64,000 bases of DNA from Laccaria trichodermophora (taxonomy: Eukaryota > Basidiomycota > Agaricomycetes > Agaricales > Hydnangiaceae), in NCBI GenBank assembly GCA_018417955.1, contig JACTVC010000039.1, positions 368,421 to 432,420 of the forward strand, in the 5' to 3' direction. Positions 1 to 12,118 of this stretch are shown one piece after another (the first letter of the stretch is position 1; every line of letters begins with the position of its first letter). Made by a program: the position numbers and the translations under genes. The notes beneath the pieces are model-generated. The model saw only the letters and a list, made by a program, of their open reading frames with translations. It was not told where the DNA came from and made no database searches.

Positions 1-2775
1 TTGCTCGACTTGTGGAAGACCGTCGCTTACTACGACACTTCATCTTCCCTCGCGTGCCAACCACTCAACCACATTACCTCCCTGTCAACCTACATCGCAT
101 CGTTCAGAACGCCATCCAAATTTTCCATATTGATCGTCGGAAGCCCAGTGATCTAGAGCCTGGATATATCGTTGACGGCGTGAACGAGTTGTGCGGACGG
201 CTAGTTGTTGTCCGTGGTGACGATCCATTGAGCCGAGAAGCCCAGTTGAACGCAACACTAACATTCAGGATGCATCTTCGAGCCACCTTTGCATCTCGCC
301 GTGTATTAGAGAAGTTCCATCTCACACGGGAAGCTTTTGATTGGGTGATGGGCGAGGTAGAGACCAAATTCAATCAGTCTGTGGTGCATCCTGGTGAGAT
401 GTGTGGCACTCTTGCTGCCCAGTCTATCGGAGAGCCTGCCACCCAGATGACGCTGAACACCTTCCATTATGCCGGTGTATCCAGCAAGAACGTCACACTT
501 GGTGTGCCACGTTTAAAGGAAATCATCAATGTTGCAACCAACATCAAGACGCCCTCGCTTACAGTCCACCTCGACCCAGAAATCGCTGTTTCTTCAAGTC
601 TAGCCAAGAACGTTCAGCAAGAACTCGCATATACATCATTGCGAACGGTGACCGCTGCCGTTGAGATTTGGTATGACCCAGACCCAAGCTCTACCATCAT
701 CGAAGAAGATTCCGTTTTCGTCGAGTCTTTCTTCGCCATTCCCGATGAAGAAATTGAGTCCAAGCTTCACCTACAGTCACCTTGGCTCCTTCGGCTGGAG
801 CTTGATCGAGCAAAAATGATCGATCGCAAGCTTACGATGCACTACGTCGCAAGCCGAATCGCTGAGAGCTTCAAGACAGACCTTTTCGTCATTTGGAGTG
901 AAGACAACTCAGAAAAACTTGTTATTCGCTGTCGTGTGCTGGGAAGTGCAGACAAGGAGGACGATGGGAACGGGACAATTGAGGAGGACATCTTCTTGCG
1001 ACAACTCGAAAACACGATGTTGAACTCCGTCAGCCTTCGTGGTGTTAAGGGCATCAATCGCGTGTTTTTGATGGAAAACGACAAAATTACTATTGCGAAA
1101 GATGGCAGTATCAAGAATGGCCAAGAGAAAGAGTGGGTGCTGGAAACGGATGGTGTCAACTTGAAGACCGTGATGTGCATCGATGGGGTCGACTTCAAGC
1201 GGACTTATTCGAATAGCTGCGTGGAGATATTCAACGTGCTGGGAATCGAAGCTGCGCGGGCCGCCATTATGAAGGAGCTTCGTGGTGTCATCGAATTCGA
1301 TGGTTCATACGTCAACTACCGCCATCTCGCATTATTGTGTGACCTCATGACCCATCGCGGAACCCTCATGGCCATCACTCGACATGGAATCAATCGGGCT
1401 GACACTGGCGCTCTGATGAGGTGTTCGTTTGAGGAGACCGTGGAGATTTTGATGGAAGCTGCTGCCGTTGGAGAGAAGGATGACTGTCACGGCGTTGCTG
1501 AGAATGTTATGTTTGGTCAGATGGCGCCCATGGGTACAGGAGCATTCGAAGTGGCTCTCGATATCGACATGCTGAAAGATGCAATTGTGGATCATCGACT
1601 TCCCGTCCAATCTATGCTGGCAGCTCAAATCGACGGAGGAATGACGCCTGGTCAAGTTGCCATGACTCCTTATGACACTAACTCCCCTGTTTGGCACGAC
1701 AATCTGTTCAAGGGGGATCCTGCCTCCGCATCGTTTTCGCCCCTGGCTTCCAATGGTGGTGAGGATGCAGCGAACTTCCAATACTTGGGCTTCGGTCAGA
1801 GCCCATTAGGTGCAGGCGGGATGTCACCAGGAGGACCCGGTTACAGTCCAAGTTCCCCAAATGTATATTCCCCGACCTCTCCTAGTTTCGTCCCACAATC
1901 GCCGTTCGGTGGAGCAACATCACCGTTTGGAACATCTCCCTATGCTGCATCACCATACTACGACCCTTCTGCTCGCAATCCAACGTCTCCCACCTATTCA
2001 CCAACGTCACCTGCACTCAACCTTACCTCGCCAGGCTATTCGCCCACCAGTCCTCGTTATTCACCCACATCCCCATCATTCTCGCCAACATCGCCTCGGT
2101 ACAGTCCGCAGTCACCCTCATTCAGCCCCACATCACCTCGGTATTCCCCAACGAGTCCATCATTCAGTCCAGCTTCACCTCGATGTAAGTTTCTTTCTAT
2201 CATCTACGAACCACTGCTTACTCTCTTCCCTCATCAGATTCTCCGAGTAAGCCTCAAACATCATTTGTTAATTTTGACGTGACTGATATCTTACCATCTT
2301 CCTTTAATCTTAGCATGTGAGTTTCATAACCCTCTTCCGCCTTTAATAAGCATTAACATTTTTTGTCTTAGCTCCTACTCACATGTCGCCATCCTCTCCA
2401 AAGTATTCTCCAACTTCACCAATGGCGTCACCTTCCTCTCCAAAATATTGTAAGATATTTTCAGCTGGTCCACTCCACGCGCGTGATCTAATATCCACCT
2501 CAGCCCCCACGTCGCCGACTTATTCACCAGCTTGTAAGTCTTTTCCCCTGAGCACACACTCGCATCGGAAACTAACTGATATTTGTTACTCAGCTCCGGC
2601 GTACTGTAGGATGATTTCTTTTGATACCATGACCACTTACTCACTCTTTTCGTTAGCACCTGCCTCTCCAGCTTATAGTCCAACCTCTCCATCCTGGTCC
2701 CCGTCGAGTCCTGCACAGAACAAGAACGGTGTGGGGCGTAGTCACGCTTACCAGTCGAGTCCGTCATGGGATTGA
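1..2775 (+). CDS. RPB1: RNA polymerase II largest subunit, C-terminal half (5' end outside window)
   Basis: This is the catalytic largest subunit of nuclear RNA polymerase II. The reading frame is open from the window edge (first full codon at base 3), so the N-terminal half lies upstream. The motif [19 protein letters not shown] (about bases 420-475) is the invariant trigger-loop region of Rpb1. The CTD starts near base 1840, first as irregular heptads, then as regular YSPTSPS-type repeats. The first long exon ends at 2184. Six introns then follow in the CTD: 2185-2237, 2247-2313, 2317-2371, 2450-2503, 2534-2593 and 2606-2656. All are phase 1, and between them lie exons of 9, 3, 78, 30 and 12 nt. 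Joined, they keep heptads in register ([20 protein letters not shown]). The last exon, 2657-2775, ends in a non-repeat tail and TGA. Identity is certain; the micro-exon splicing is inferred from frame and heptad register. Confidence 0.97.
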
Positions 2776-3122
2776 GCACCTTCGGTGTTTTGGCGGTTTT
2801 TTCTTTCGGTTTGGTTCCATGCATACTTATCTACCCCTTTTTAAAACATCATCATGTAGAATAACAGCACTTCACCCTATTGAGCTAGATATGGCCTTGA
2901 TCTTCATATACTTTTGGGACAAATGCACTATCATTTTCCAATTGCAAGTAGGTATGTATCTCACACGTCAAGTGGCTGCAAAACTCGCATTCCCCTTCGA
3001 GTCCCAAGAGCGACTTCAAGTCACCGTGAGATGTCCGTCCACCCTAGTCTCGATACCAGCCTCGATACCAGCCGTTATGAAGACATACACTATTGAAGAC
3101 ATACACTTTTAACCATACAAGG
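2776..3122. other. Intergenic, RPB1 3' flank
   Basis: I see no supported gene here. The stretch follows the RPB1 stop codon and probably contains its 3' UTR. A short direct repeat of the sequence for 'ctcgataccagc' occurs near 3049-3071, and another short one ('gaagacatacact') near 3078-3110. Confidence 0.5.
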
Positions 3123-3410
3123 CTACACGCCGTCCCAATGTTGCCATTCTCTACCTTGAACTAGATCCTGCAAAATTAGTTTCTCGCGGGCACGGGATTG
3201 AGGGAAACGTGTGTCGCTCTTGTGAAAATCAATGAAGAAAACGTCTGTTCCATTCACCAGCATATTTTGCGGACGGATATCGCCATGCGCAACACCAGCC
3301 ATATGGATATTGTCTAGGACCTCGGTAAATTTTTGTCTACAGCCAAACATCCAAGGAGATTGGAGAGCACGTGTTACAACGGTCGGACATGCATAGACTC
3401 CTGATGTCAA
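3123..3410 (-). pseudogene. Protein-kinase C-lobe fragment (catalytic loop region)
   Basis: A 95-codon open frame contains GVAHGDIRPQNMLV followed by VFFIDF. These match the catalytic loop (HxD...N) and the DFG-region aspartate of the divergent protein kinases that are common in mushroom genomes. HGD replaces HRD, which is normal for those families. There is no N-lobe, no ATP-binding glycine loop and no credible start within the fragment, so I call it a relic. It abuts a second kinase-like fragment on the opposite strand. It could instead be one exon of a small gene, but no partner exons are visible. Confidence 0.5.
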
Positions 3411-3866
3411 ATGGAGGGAAGTCGCTTGCAGTCGGAAAACTCTCTAAAAAGAGACGGTATGTTTACGCAGGCCTTCACCCAGAACTTCACTGAAGAGTTT
3501 GATAGTAAATCGATTCGTCCGAAATATCAAGCAATTGTCAAAGAGTTATCACGGACTAACGTCACACATGGAGGGTTGTTCTTGGAACATTTTATCTTTG
3601 ATTCCAAATCCGAAACACACACTCTTGTCAGCTGGAGATTCGCTAGGGCGCCCTCCGGTGATGCCGAGGAGGACGTTGAAGAGATGGGCCTCAAAGAGGA
3701 CGTGGACCAGGCGGTAGAACTGGGGAAAAAAAGAGCTAACGAGAAGCAGAAGCGAGAGGAGAGACGAAGCTGGGAGGCGGAAAACAGGGTTTCGGTCGAC
3801 GCCCTCGCGCAGAAATTCATCGTCTCAAAGAAGTGGATACGTAGATTTTTATCAATCAAGAACTAA
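3411..3866 (+). pseudogene. Degenerate kinase-like fragment, copy A
   Basis: A 151-codon frame contains NVTHGGLFLEHFIFD, which aligns by eye with a kinase catalytic loop (HGD...N) but lacks the catalytic Asp and Asn. A charged, Lys/Glu-rich tail follows. The first part (about 3390-3650) is repeated at about 6058-6275, where it is truncated and frameshifted, so this is a duplicated and decaying kinase gene. The matching N-lobe is not next to it; an N-lobe-like piece lies at 5736-6038 beside copy B. It may be transcribed, but an active kinase is unlikely. Confidence 0.4.
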
Positions 3867-4127
3867 GCGTACGCGCACCTTTTCTGAGTTTGAATATTTT
3901 GAACACTGTATCAGGACGCGTCGATTTCTCAACTTGCGACCAAAACAGACTCCAATCTATGCTGCGTCGTCGGCCGCATTCTATCTCGGCGTGGGACCAG
4001 CAGAATTTGTAACTGAGTACGCCCTCTCCCTTTCCGCATAGGAACTCAACCCCTCCTTTCGGAGACCTTCAAATTCGACGTTTGTCTCCTTCGACCAAAT
4101 TCCCCTGTTCCGCGAATCAGTCTCCAG

Positions 4128-4590
4128 ATGGCACCCCCCGAAGCTGCTAATTATGTCGAGTGGATAGATCTGGCGTACAATGCTAATCCTGCCTCCTTGT
4201 CACAGAGATCCAACATTGAACTCCCAGTTGCCCCTCAGTCAGCACTCTCATTCCATGACAAGCACCTCGATCAGAGCTTGTCGCTCAGGCATGTCAAGCC
4301 ATTACCTTCATTAATTGCTGACTTGTCCGACGTCGCAACAGAACTCAGACAGGGCATTTTCGTTATCAGAGATTGGCCGCTATTTCCTTGTCGAACCCGC
4401 CCGCTACCCCAACATGGACGACGCAATGTCGGTGGTGGATCATTACCTGAAGTATGTGGCGGAACCGTGTTGTAGCCTGGCTTCGGCCTTGGCTTATCAC
4501 CCCACTTGCCCTAAGTGGACAAGCGTACTTGGCTGGCATGGTCGAGCGCGCGCTCGGACTAACAATTTTTTCGTAGACTGGTATTAATTG
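4128..4590 (+). pseudogene. Unidentified broken ORF
   Basis: Two overlapping frames look like pieces of one protein: a first part starting MAPPEAANYVEWIDLAYN, and a second in another frame with GRYFLVEPARYPNMDDAM. The switch falls around 4350, and I found no GT-AG intron that joins them well, which suggests a frameshift. Further protein-like stretches follow to about 4790 (for example LVLIDEFGSWISLMLYQAN) and near 4927 (LINNGTHVIHIDPRS). I do not recognise the family. It may be a decayed gene belonging with the neighbouring kinase relics. Confidence 0.3.
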
Positions 4591-5735
4591 ACGAATTCGG
4601 ATCATGGATCAGCCTGATGTTGTACCAAGCGAACAATAACTTGTCGCGCAAGAAAGATGCCACTATAGCTGTTTTTCCTCTATATGGCCTATCTTGGAGG
4701 GCCTTCGATGCTTTTCCTCCCCTTTGGATCTATGTATATGTCGCTTGTAACGTGGGAGACGGGCCCGGGAATGACATGTAAGTAAGTATACTGAAAGGTT
4801 TCTGAATCTGAGCGGTACGTGTTCAGCTTCATTATTCGTTCGATTCGCCATCTGACGCAGGGCGCTCCCCAGTCAGGCATTCATTAATATGCAGAGCATT
4901 CGCACAAGTTCGCCCCATTGAATAATATGCTGATCAATAATGGCACACACGTGATACATATCGACCCACGCAGTTGCGGAACCCTTTTCTTTTTCCGACC
5001 GCTGTCAGAGCAACATACTTTGTATGTTGAGTTCTGTGCGTCCCAATACTTACGCTGCCGGGTCAATTGGTGCAAAGTAAGTCGTGAACTTGCAAACAAT
5101 AATGCATAGATACTGAGATGCCTCCAGTTGCGTCGCAGATTTATTGCCCTTGTCTCCTTCCTTTCAGGTACGAATATTGGCTCCATGAAACCATCGGTTA
5201 TCTTCTAGCTTCCAGGTGAATACGGCGTCGATCTCTTGTACCGCAATTTCATACTGCCAGTTGGCATGCCCGTCGTCAAGTCACAATAGTCTCAAAACCG
5301 ATAGCGCTTAAAAGGTGAAGAGTGAACAGACGTTTTCTATTCTACCTCCCAACTCTCTTACTATAGGTTAATTTTCAATGAAGCAGGGAGACATTTCCTG
5401 TTCCTCTCTGCTCCCTACGGGACCGGTTCTGGCGTGCGGCACTCCTTCGTCGGCGCTCGAATTGCCTAGTCTCTCGCAACGTCATGAGCCATCTGGGACG
5501 TCTTCGCCTAGGACAACCAACTTTTCGGGTTATATTCCATCTCTCCAAGAACCTTCTTCCATGCGGAGGCCTCAGAAGAATTTGCCTTCAAAATCTCCTT
5601 CCAGTCCGTAACCTGATCCTTCTACGTCGCAGACCTCGCCACGTCAACCTTCCACCTCGAAGAGAGTCCCCCATCAGATGTGAAGGAGGGCATCATTAAA
5701 AAGAGCGCCAGTTCTCGCCAGCCTCAATTTTTGAT
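4591..5735. other. Region of short unidentified frames
   Basis: Only short, mutually overlapping frames occur here, with no recognisable domain. Protein-like stretches on the plus strand near 4590-4790 and 4920-5030 may be debris of the broken ORF that begins at 4128. Nothing else is supported. Confidence 0.3.
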
Positions 5736-6280
5736 ATGCACATCGATAAGGATCTAGGTCTGAAGCATGTTGTTTTCGTGCCGGATCTGACTACCCAGAT
5801 TGGCGAGATCGCTGACGCTTCATTGTTAACCTTGAGGCTCCACTCACCCCAAAATTCCGTCTATAAAGTGGTCATTCACACCGAAGAACATACAGATGCT
5901 AAAGTTGGCAACAGATGTGTTTTCGAATTATATAAGAGAGATCGGGAAGTGCAATACGCTTTCAACGAGTATGAACGTTACGCCTGGCCTCGCAAACGAA
6001 AATTCCAAGGTTGCATCGGTTATCTCATTGTGGAATAGCGGGGTCGGACATTCATGGACTCCTGATGTCAATTGGAGGGAGGTCGCTTGCAGCCGGAAAG
6101 CTCTCTAACAAGTGACGGTATGTTTACGCAGGCCTTCGCTCGGAACTTTACTGAAAAGTTCGATAGTAAATCGATTCGTCCGAAATATCAAGCAATTGTC
6201 AAACGTTCTTGGAACATTTTATCTTTGATTCCAAATCCGAACTCTCTGTCTTGTCAGCTGGGGATTCACTAGGGCGCCCT
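5736..6280 (+). pseudogene. Degenerate kinase-like fragment, copy B (N-lobe-like part plus truncated second part)
   Basis: The first part (5736-6038) contains YKVVIHTEEHTD and later FNEYERY and KFQGCIG. It resembles the N-lobe of fungal kinases, where a KE..AY..L pattern precedes an LQG motif. It stops at a TAG near 6036. The DNA from 6058 on repeats 3390-3650 with many substitutions, and a deletion removes the catalytic-loop-like segment seen in copy A. Copies A and B look like two differently damaged duplicates of one gene. The kinase assignment is tentative. Confidence 0.4.
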
Positions 6281-6627
6281 CCATGATGTTCCACACTCCG
6301 ACTTGGAGACGGGTGTCATAGTTCTCGACCTCGTTTTGATGATTTAATCTCCTTCAGGTGTGCGATTCAATACCGGCGCAAGTCCAGGTCTGATCAAATC
6401 TATTGTGGTGTGTTCAATTTTGATAACAGTAATACCGCATGTGCAGAGTTGAAGGATAATATTTCCAATCGTGCTGTAATGAGTTTCCGTTTTGGCACAA
6501 AAGCTGTGACTCGTCTGTTTAAGTCTCTTTACCTAGCCTTTATATACGACCTTCAACTCAGCCAACTTCTACTAAACCTCTCTCTTGATCGACAAGCTTC
6601 AATCAACCTCTACAACATCTCGTCACC
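6281..6627. other. Probable promoter region of the TPR-CHAT gene
   Basis: There is no gene here. The sequence 'ctttatatacgacc' near 6537-6550 is a plausible TATA element. It lies about 80 bp upstream of the proposed ATG at 6628, in a pyrimidine-rich leader. Confidence 0.4.
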
Positions 6628-9600
6628 ATGCCAGAGTCAAAGTTACCCTCCGATAGTTGTCACATATCAGATATGCCTTCCATCCAAGAGCTAGGATCTC
6701 ATATTGTGGGAGCTCGCGTTCGTAGTATCACGAATTAGGGAAATATCTTGCGTGGTTGTTAACAATACTTATACAGATCCCAGGTGGAGAAAGTGGCCGT
6801 ACCGAAGCCAGTGCACAGGAGAGCCCTCAACTAGTACATCCTTTACAACATTCAATGCATTGCGATAGGCTAATGAAGAGAAGGTCACAGATATCGGCCC
6901 AGCTGGAGGCACAACAGACATTGATAGGGACACTATCGCTACCGATGTAAGTAAATGACGTTGTCTCACTTCCTGATTATAATGACAGATACATACTGCA
7001 GGAGCTTATGAATGATGGCGAGGACGATGTGTCTGGAATGATAAATCTTGCCGTCTCGCTCATGGCAGAATGCAAGGCAGGGTTATCGCTTTCGGAGCTC
7101 AACACTGTGGTCTTCCTGTTCCGTCAAGCTGAAGATAGCTGCCCAGCAACACATCCGCTTCACCCTGCTGCCAAAAGGGATCTTGCGTCCGTATTGGGTG
7201 TCAGATTCATGTACACCAATCAAAGACATGATTTGATGGAATCTTTGACTCTTCGCAACAAGATAGTTGAGGATTGGAATTTAGACCAAGAGGCGAGCCC
7301 TGAAGTGAGCACATTTCATCCTTGACAACATATATTAGCTTAGTGAAGATTAAGACCAATACCACCATCCGACGAGAGAACAAGACGGACACAGAAGACA
7401 AATCGGAACTGGCGAAGGGATTGTTGATGGACTTCCAGAAATCAACTTCCCTTCACATTCTGAACGACATTGTCTTCCTTGTTCAACAGGCACTTCCACA
7501 ATTATCAGCTGCATCTACTAGCCGGTTCATTGCATTGACAACTCTGGTTGATGCATTATATGCCCGCTTTAACCATTCCTATGATCTGACCGACCTGAAC
7601 GAAGCAATTTCTAGTTTGCAAGATGCTACTAAATGTTGCACGGAGCGAGATCAGCAAGAATCAAACATAAACTTCCGGATCTGCGGGCTGTTAGCAACAC
7701 GATTTGATTTGATGGGGGATCTTTCTGATCTTCAAACAGCATGGGATTGGACTATCAAAGGCACTAAAACTTCCACAGGTATTCAGGAATTGCTTGACCT
7801 TGCCATTGAACTTTGTACACAGTTCAACATGTCAGGTAACATGGTGGATCTGAATACTGCAGTGACACTTTTAAGGGAAGTGATTGCACAACTACCTCAG
7901 GGAAGTGAGAATTATGCAGCTGTCAGCAATAATCTTGCTTCTGCACTGTGGACCCGATTTGAGCAAGGAGGTCAGCGAAGTGATCTTGATGAAGCTATTT
8001 CTCTGCACAGGCAAGCTCTTGAGCTCTTCCTTCCACCCCATCCCAATCGATCTAGTTCACTCAACAATCTTGCTTCTGCACTGTCAACCCGATTTGAGCA
8101 AGAACTACAACAAAGTGATCTTGATGAAGCTATTTCTCTGCACAGGCAAGCTCTTGAGCTCTTCCTTCCACCCCATCCCAATCGATCTAGTTCACTCAAC
8201 AATCTTGCTTCTGCACTGTCAACCCGATTTGAGCAAGAACTACAACAAAGTGATCTTGATGAAGCTATTTCTCTGCACAGGCAAGCTCTTGAGCTGTTCC
8301 TTCCACCCCATCCTGATCGATCCAGCTCACTCAACAATCTTGCAAATGCACTGTCAACCCGATTTGAGCATGGAGGTCAGCAAAGTGATCTTGATGAAGC
8401 CATTTCTCTCCACAGGCATGCTCTTGAGCTCCGACTTCCACCCCATCCCCTTCAATCCAGCTCACTTCACAATCTTGCTTCTGCACTGTCGACTCGATGT
8501 GGGCAAGGAGGTCAGCAAAGTGATCTCAATGAAGCCATTTCTCTGCATAGGCAAGCTCTTAAACTCTTACTTCCACCTCATCCCCTTCAACCCAGCTCTC
8601 TCAACAATCTTGCTTCTGCACTGTTGACCCGATTTAAGCAAGGAGGTCAGCAAAGTGATCTTGATGAAGCCATTTCTCTCCACAGGCATGCTCTTGAGCT
8701 CTTCCTTCCACCCCATCCCCTTCGATCCCGCTCACTCAACAATCTTGCTTCTGCACTGTCAACCCGATTTGAGCAAGGAGGTCAGCAAAGTGATCTTGAT
8801 GAAGCCATTTCTCTGTACAGGCAAGCTCTTGAACTCCGGCTTCCATCCTATCCCAATCGATCCAGCTGGCTAAACAATCTTGCTTTTGCACTGTCAACTA
8901 GATTTCAGCAGAGAGGTCAGCAAAGTGATCTTGATGAAGCCATTTCTCTCCACAGGCAAGCTCTTGAGCTCCAACTTCTAGCCCATCCTCTTCGATCTAG
9001 CTCACTTCACAATCTTGCTTCTGCACTTTCAACCCGATTTGAGCAAGGAGGTCAGCAAAGTGATCTTGATGAAGCCATTTCTCTGTACAGGCAAGCTCTT
9101 GAGCTCTTCCTTCCACCCCATCCTGATCGATCCCACTGTCTCAATAATCTTGCTTCTGCACTATCAACCCGATTTCAGAAAGGAGGTCAGCAAGGTGATC
9201 TTAATGAAGCTATTTCTCTCCACAGGCAAGCTCTTGAGCTCCGACTTCCACCCCATCCTCACCAATCCAGCTCACTCCACAATCTTGCTTCTGCACTGTT
9301 GACCCAATTTCAGCAAGGAGGTCAGCAAAGTGATCTTGATGAAGCCATTTCTCTGTACAGGCAAGCTCTTGAGCTCCAACCTCTACCCCATCCTAATCAA
9401 TCCAGCTTACTCAACAATCTTGCTTCTGCATTGTTGATTCGATTTGAGCAAGGAGGTTGGCAAAGTGATCTCGATGAAGCCATTTCTCTGCATAGGCAAG
9501 CTCTTGAGCTCCAACTTCCACCCCATCCCAACCAATCCATCACACTCAACAATCTTGCAAATGCACTGTGGATCCAATTTGAGCAAGGAGGTCAGCGAAG

Positions 9601-12118
9601 TGATCTTGATGAAACCATTTCTCTGCATAGGCAAGCTCTTGAGCTCCGACTTCCACCCCATCCTGATCGATCTGACTCGCTCAACAATCTTGCTTCTGCA
9701 CTATCAACCCGATTTCAGCAAGGAAGTCAGCGAAGTGATCTTGATGAAGCCATTACTCTGCACAGGCAAGCTCTCAAGCTCTTTCTTCCACCCCATCCCA
9801 ATCGATCCAGCTCACTCAGCAATCTTGCTTCTGCACTATCCACTAGATTTGAGCAAGAAGGTCAGCAAAGTGATATCAATGAAGCCATTTCTCTGCACAG
9901 GCAAGCTCTTGAGCTCTTTCTTCCACCTCATCCCAATCACTCCATCTTGCTCCACAATCTTGCTTCTTCACTGTTGACCCGATTTCGGCAAGGAGGTCAG
10001 CAAAGTGATCTTGATGAAGCTATTTCTCTGCACAGGCAAGCTCTCAAGCTGTTTCTTCCACCCCATCCCAATCGACCTGGCTCTCTAAACAATCTTGCTT
10101 CTGCACTGTTGACACGTTTTCAGCAAGGAGGTCAGCAAAGTGATGTAAATGAAGCCATTTCTCTGTACAGGCAAGCTCTTGAACTCCGGCTTCCACCTCA
10201 TCCTGACCGATCCAGCTCACTCCACAATCTTGCTTCTGCACTGTCAATCCGATGTGGGCAAGGAGGTCAGCAAAGTGATCTTGATGAAGCAATGTCTTTA
10301 TTCCTCACAGCTACCCAATACCCCTTCCAATCTCCATTTAATCGCCTCCGCATTGCAAGGAGATGGACACGTTGTGCAGATAAAAATCAACATAGCTCTG
10401 CAATTGATGCTTATGAAGCTTCCATACAGGCTTTACCACAGGTGGCTGCTCTGAGCTTGGATGTAGCATCACGACAGGATGCCATGACTGCAGGCAGTGA
10501 TGGCTTAGCTCGGGATGCAGCTAGATGTGCTATTCGCTCTGGACATGTAGACAAAGCCATAGAACTTCTAGAAGCAGGACGAAGTATCTTCTGGTCACAG
10601 GCCCTATCTCTCCGCTCACCTTTTGATCAAATCCACAAGATTGCACCAGAATTGGCAGATAAGCTACAAAATATTGCAACTAAGCTGGAGATTGGATCTC
10701 ATTGTGATGTTTTTTCTGACATTTTGGACAACAAGAAGAAGTTATCCATAGACCAGGAAGCAGCCCAACTTAATCGCCTTAATGAAGAATGGGCTCAATC
10801 TATTCACGAAGTTAGGAAATTGAGTGGATTTGAGGATTTTCTATGCCCATCCCGTTTATCCTCACTCAAAGTGGCTGCATCAGAACATCCACTTGTCATT
10901 CTTATTGCAAATGATGATGAAAGTGATTGCCTCATCATGACATCGACAATCATTCATCACATCCCTCTTCCAAACCTAGACACTCCCATGTTGAAGGCAC
11001 TTGCTCATATCATTCAGATAGCTGGCTCTCACTCACCAATACTGCGGTCACTCATTGATCAAACCCAGGACATGAATATAAAGCTTCTGGGAGAAGAGCG
11101 AGCAGGAAGGGTTAGTGGCAATGCTCAACTTAGATCTTCAGATAATATGTTCAAATCTGTTTTGAGGATGCTGTGGGATGAATTGGTGAAGCCAGTCATT
11201 AATTTTCTTAATATTAAGGTCAGTCAATATATTTCTGCAACTGATTGACCTACTCACAAAATATTATAGAAATCGGATGAAATGACTGTCCTGCAATGGT
11301 GCCCAACTGGTTATTTCACCTTCCTTCCCATCCATGCTGCAGGCTGCTATGATGACGAGCTAGCTATTGATTGTGCCCCAGATTACTTCATTTCCTCATA
11401 CACTCCATCCATAGGGGTGCTTCTGGCTTCGGATTCAGCTCCCACTACCCAAGCATTCCAAATGATGGCTGTGATCCAATCTAAAGGGCTGCCTTCTACA
11501 AGAAGGGAGCTAGAAAACATTCGGCGACATGTATCTTGTGAAGCTCTCATCGAATTAGGAGTTCCTGGAGTACCTGCTGGAGTTGAAGCTGTTGCCTCCC
11601 GTCTTTCAGATATGTCTATCGTTCACTTTGCATGCCATGGGAACCAAGATCCATGGAATCCACTTGACAGTGGGCTCAAGCTTGATGATGGGCTACTCCG
11701 AATCTCAAGAATTATGAAGGAAAAGATGCCAGATGGATCACTTGCCTTTCTCTGTGCTTGTGAGACAGCCATGGGTGATCAAAATCTACCGGATGAGGCA
11801 ATGAGCATAGGTGCAAGCTTGATGTTTTCTGGATTTCGGAGGGCCGTCGCTACTATGTGGTGGGTTGTTATTTGCATTGTTCCCTTGGAAATAAATTCTG
11901 AGAGCATTAATTGGGTTAGGAAAATGATGGATGAAGATGGACCTATGATTGTGGACACATTCTATGAAGAACTTTTCTTTGGTGGTCCCGATGGAAGACC
12001 GGCTCTTAAACCTGATATGACGAAGTCTGCCCTAGCCCTTCACCTTGCAGTCAAGAAACTCCGTTCGCAGGGTGTTTCATTCCGTCGTTGGGTTCCCTTT
12101 ATCCATATGGGCAAATAA
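6628..12118 (+). CDS. TPR-repeat CHAT-domain protein (caspase-like peptidase fold), possibly interrupted near its 5' end
   Basis: CHAT domains are caspase/separase-clan cysteine peptidases that are often fused to TPR arrays; basidiomycetes carry many. Proposed exons are about 6628-6715, 6774-6946, 7002-7304, 7349-11218, 11270-11859 and 11920-12118. A run of about 17-18 near-identical 45-residue TPR-like units spans about 7960-10300. The C-terminal CHAT domain has IVHFACHGNQDPW (catalytic His near 11640) and FLCACETAMGD (catalytic Cys near 11760). The 60 nt intron 11860-11919 contains no stop, but removing it restores ATMWKMMDEDGP. The frame that best joins exon 2 to exon 3 (ending DIGPAGGTTDIDRDTIATD) contains a TAG at 6866-6868, so either the 5' model is wrong or the gene has a premature stop. 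The downstream 1,300-codon exon is fully open, suggesting recent selection. Confidence 0.8.
7960..10300 (+). repeat. In-frame 135 bp tandem repeats coding 45-residue TPR-like units
   Basis: About 17 consecutive units follow the pattern SDLDEAISLHRQALEL, then PPHP, then LNNLASALSTRF. Successive units are exactly 135 bp apart where checked (for example 8096 and 8231). From about 7978 to 8164 the DNA is identical to the DNA 135 bp further on, which points to very recent duplication. High identity also produces long spurious frames on the other strand and in other frames. Confidence 0.95.

Noticed and set aside
7884..10292. Long additional frames on both strands inside the TPR array (for example plus 7884-8627 and minus 7972-8337)
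   Set aside because: They arise because the 135 bp unit is a multiple of three, so any frame open in one unit is open in all. The TPR frame is the one with conserved protein features.
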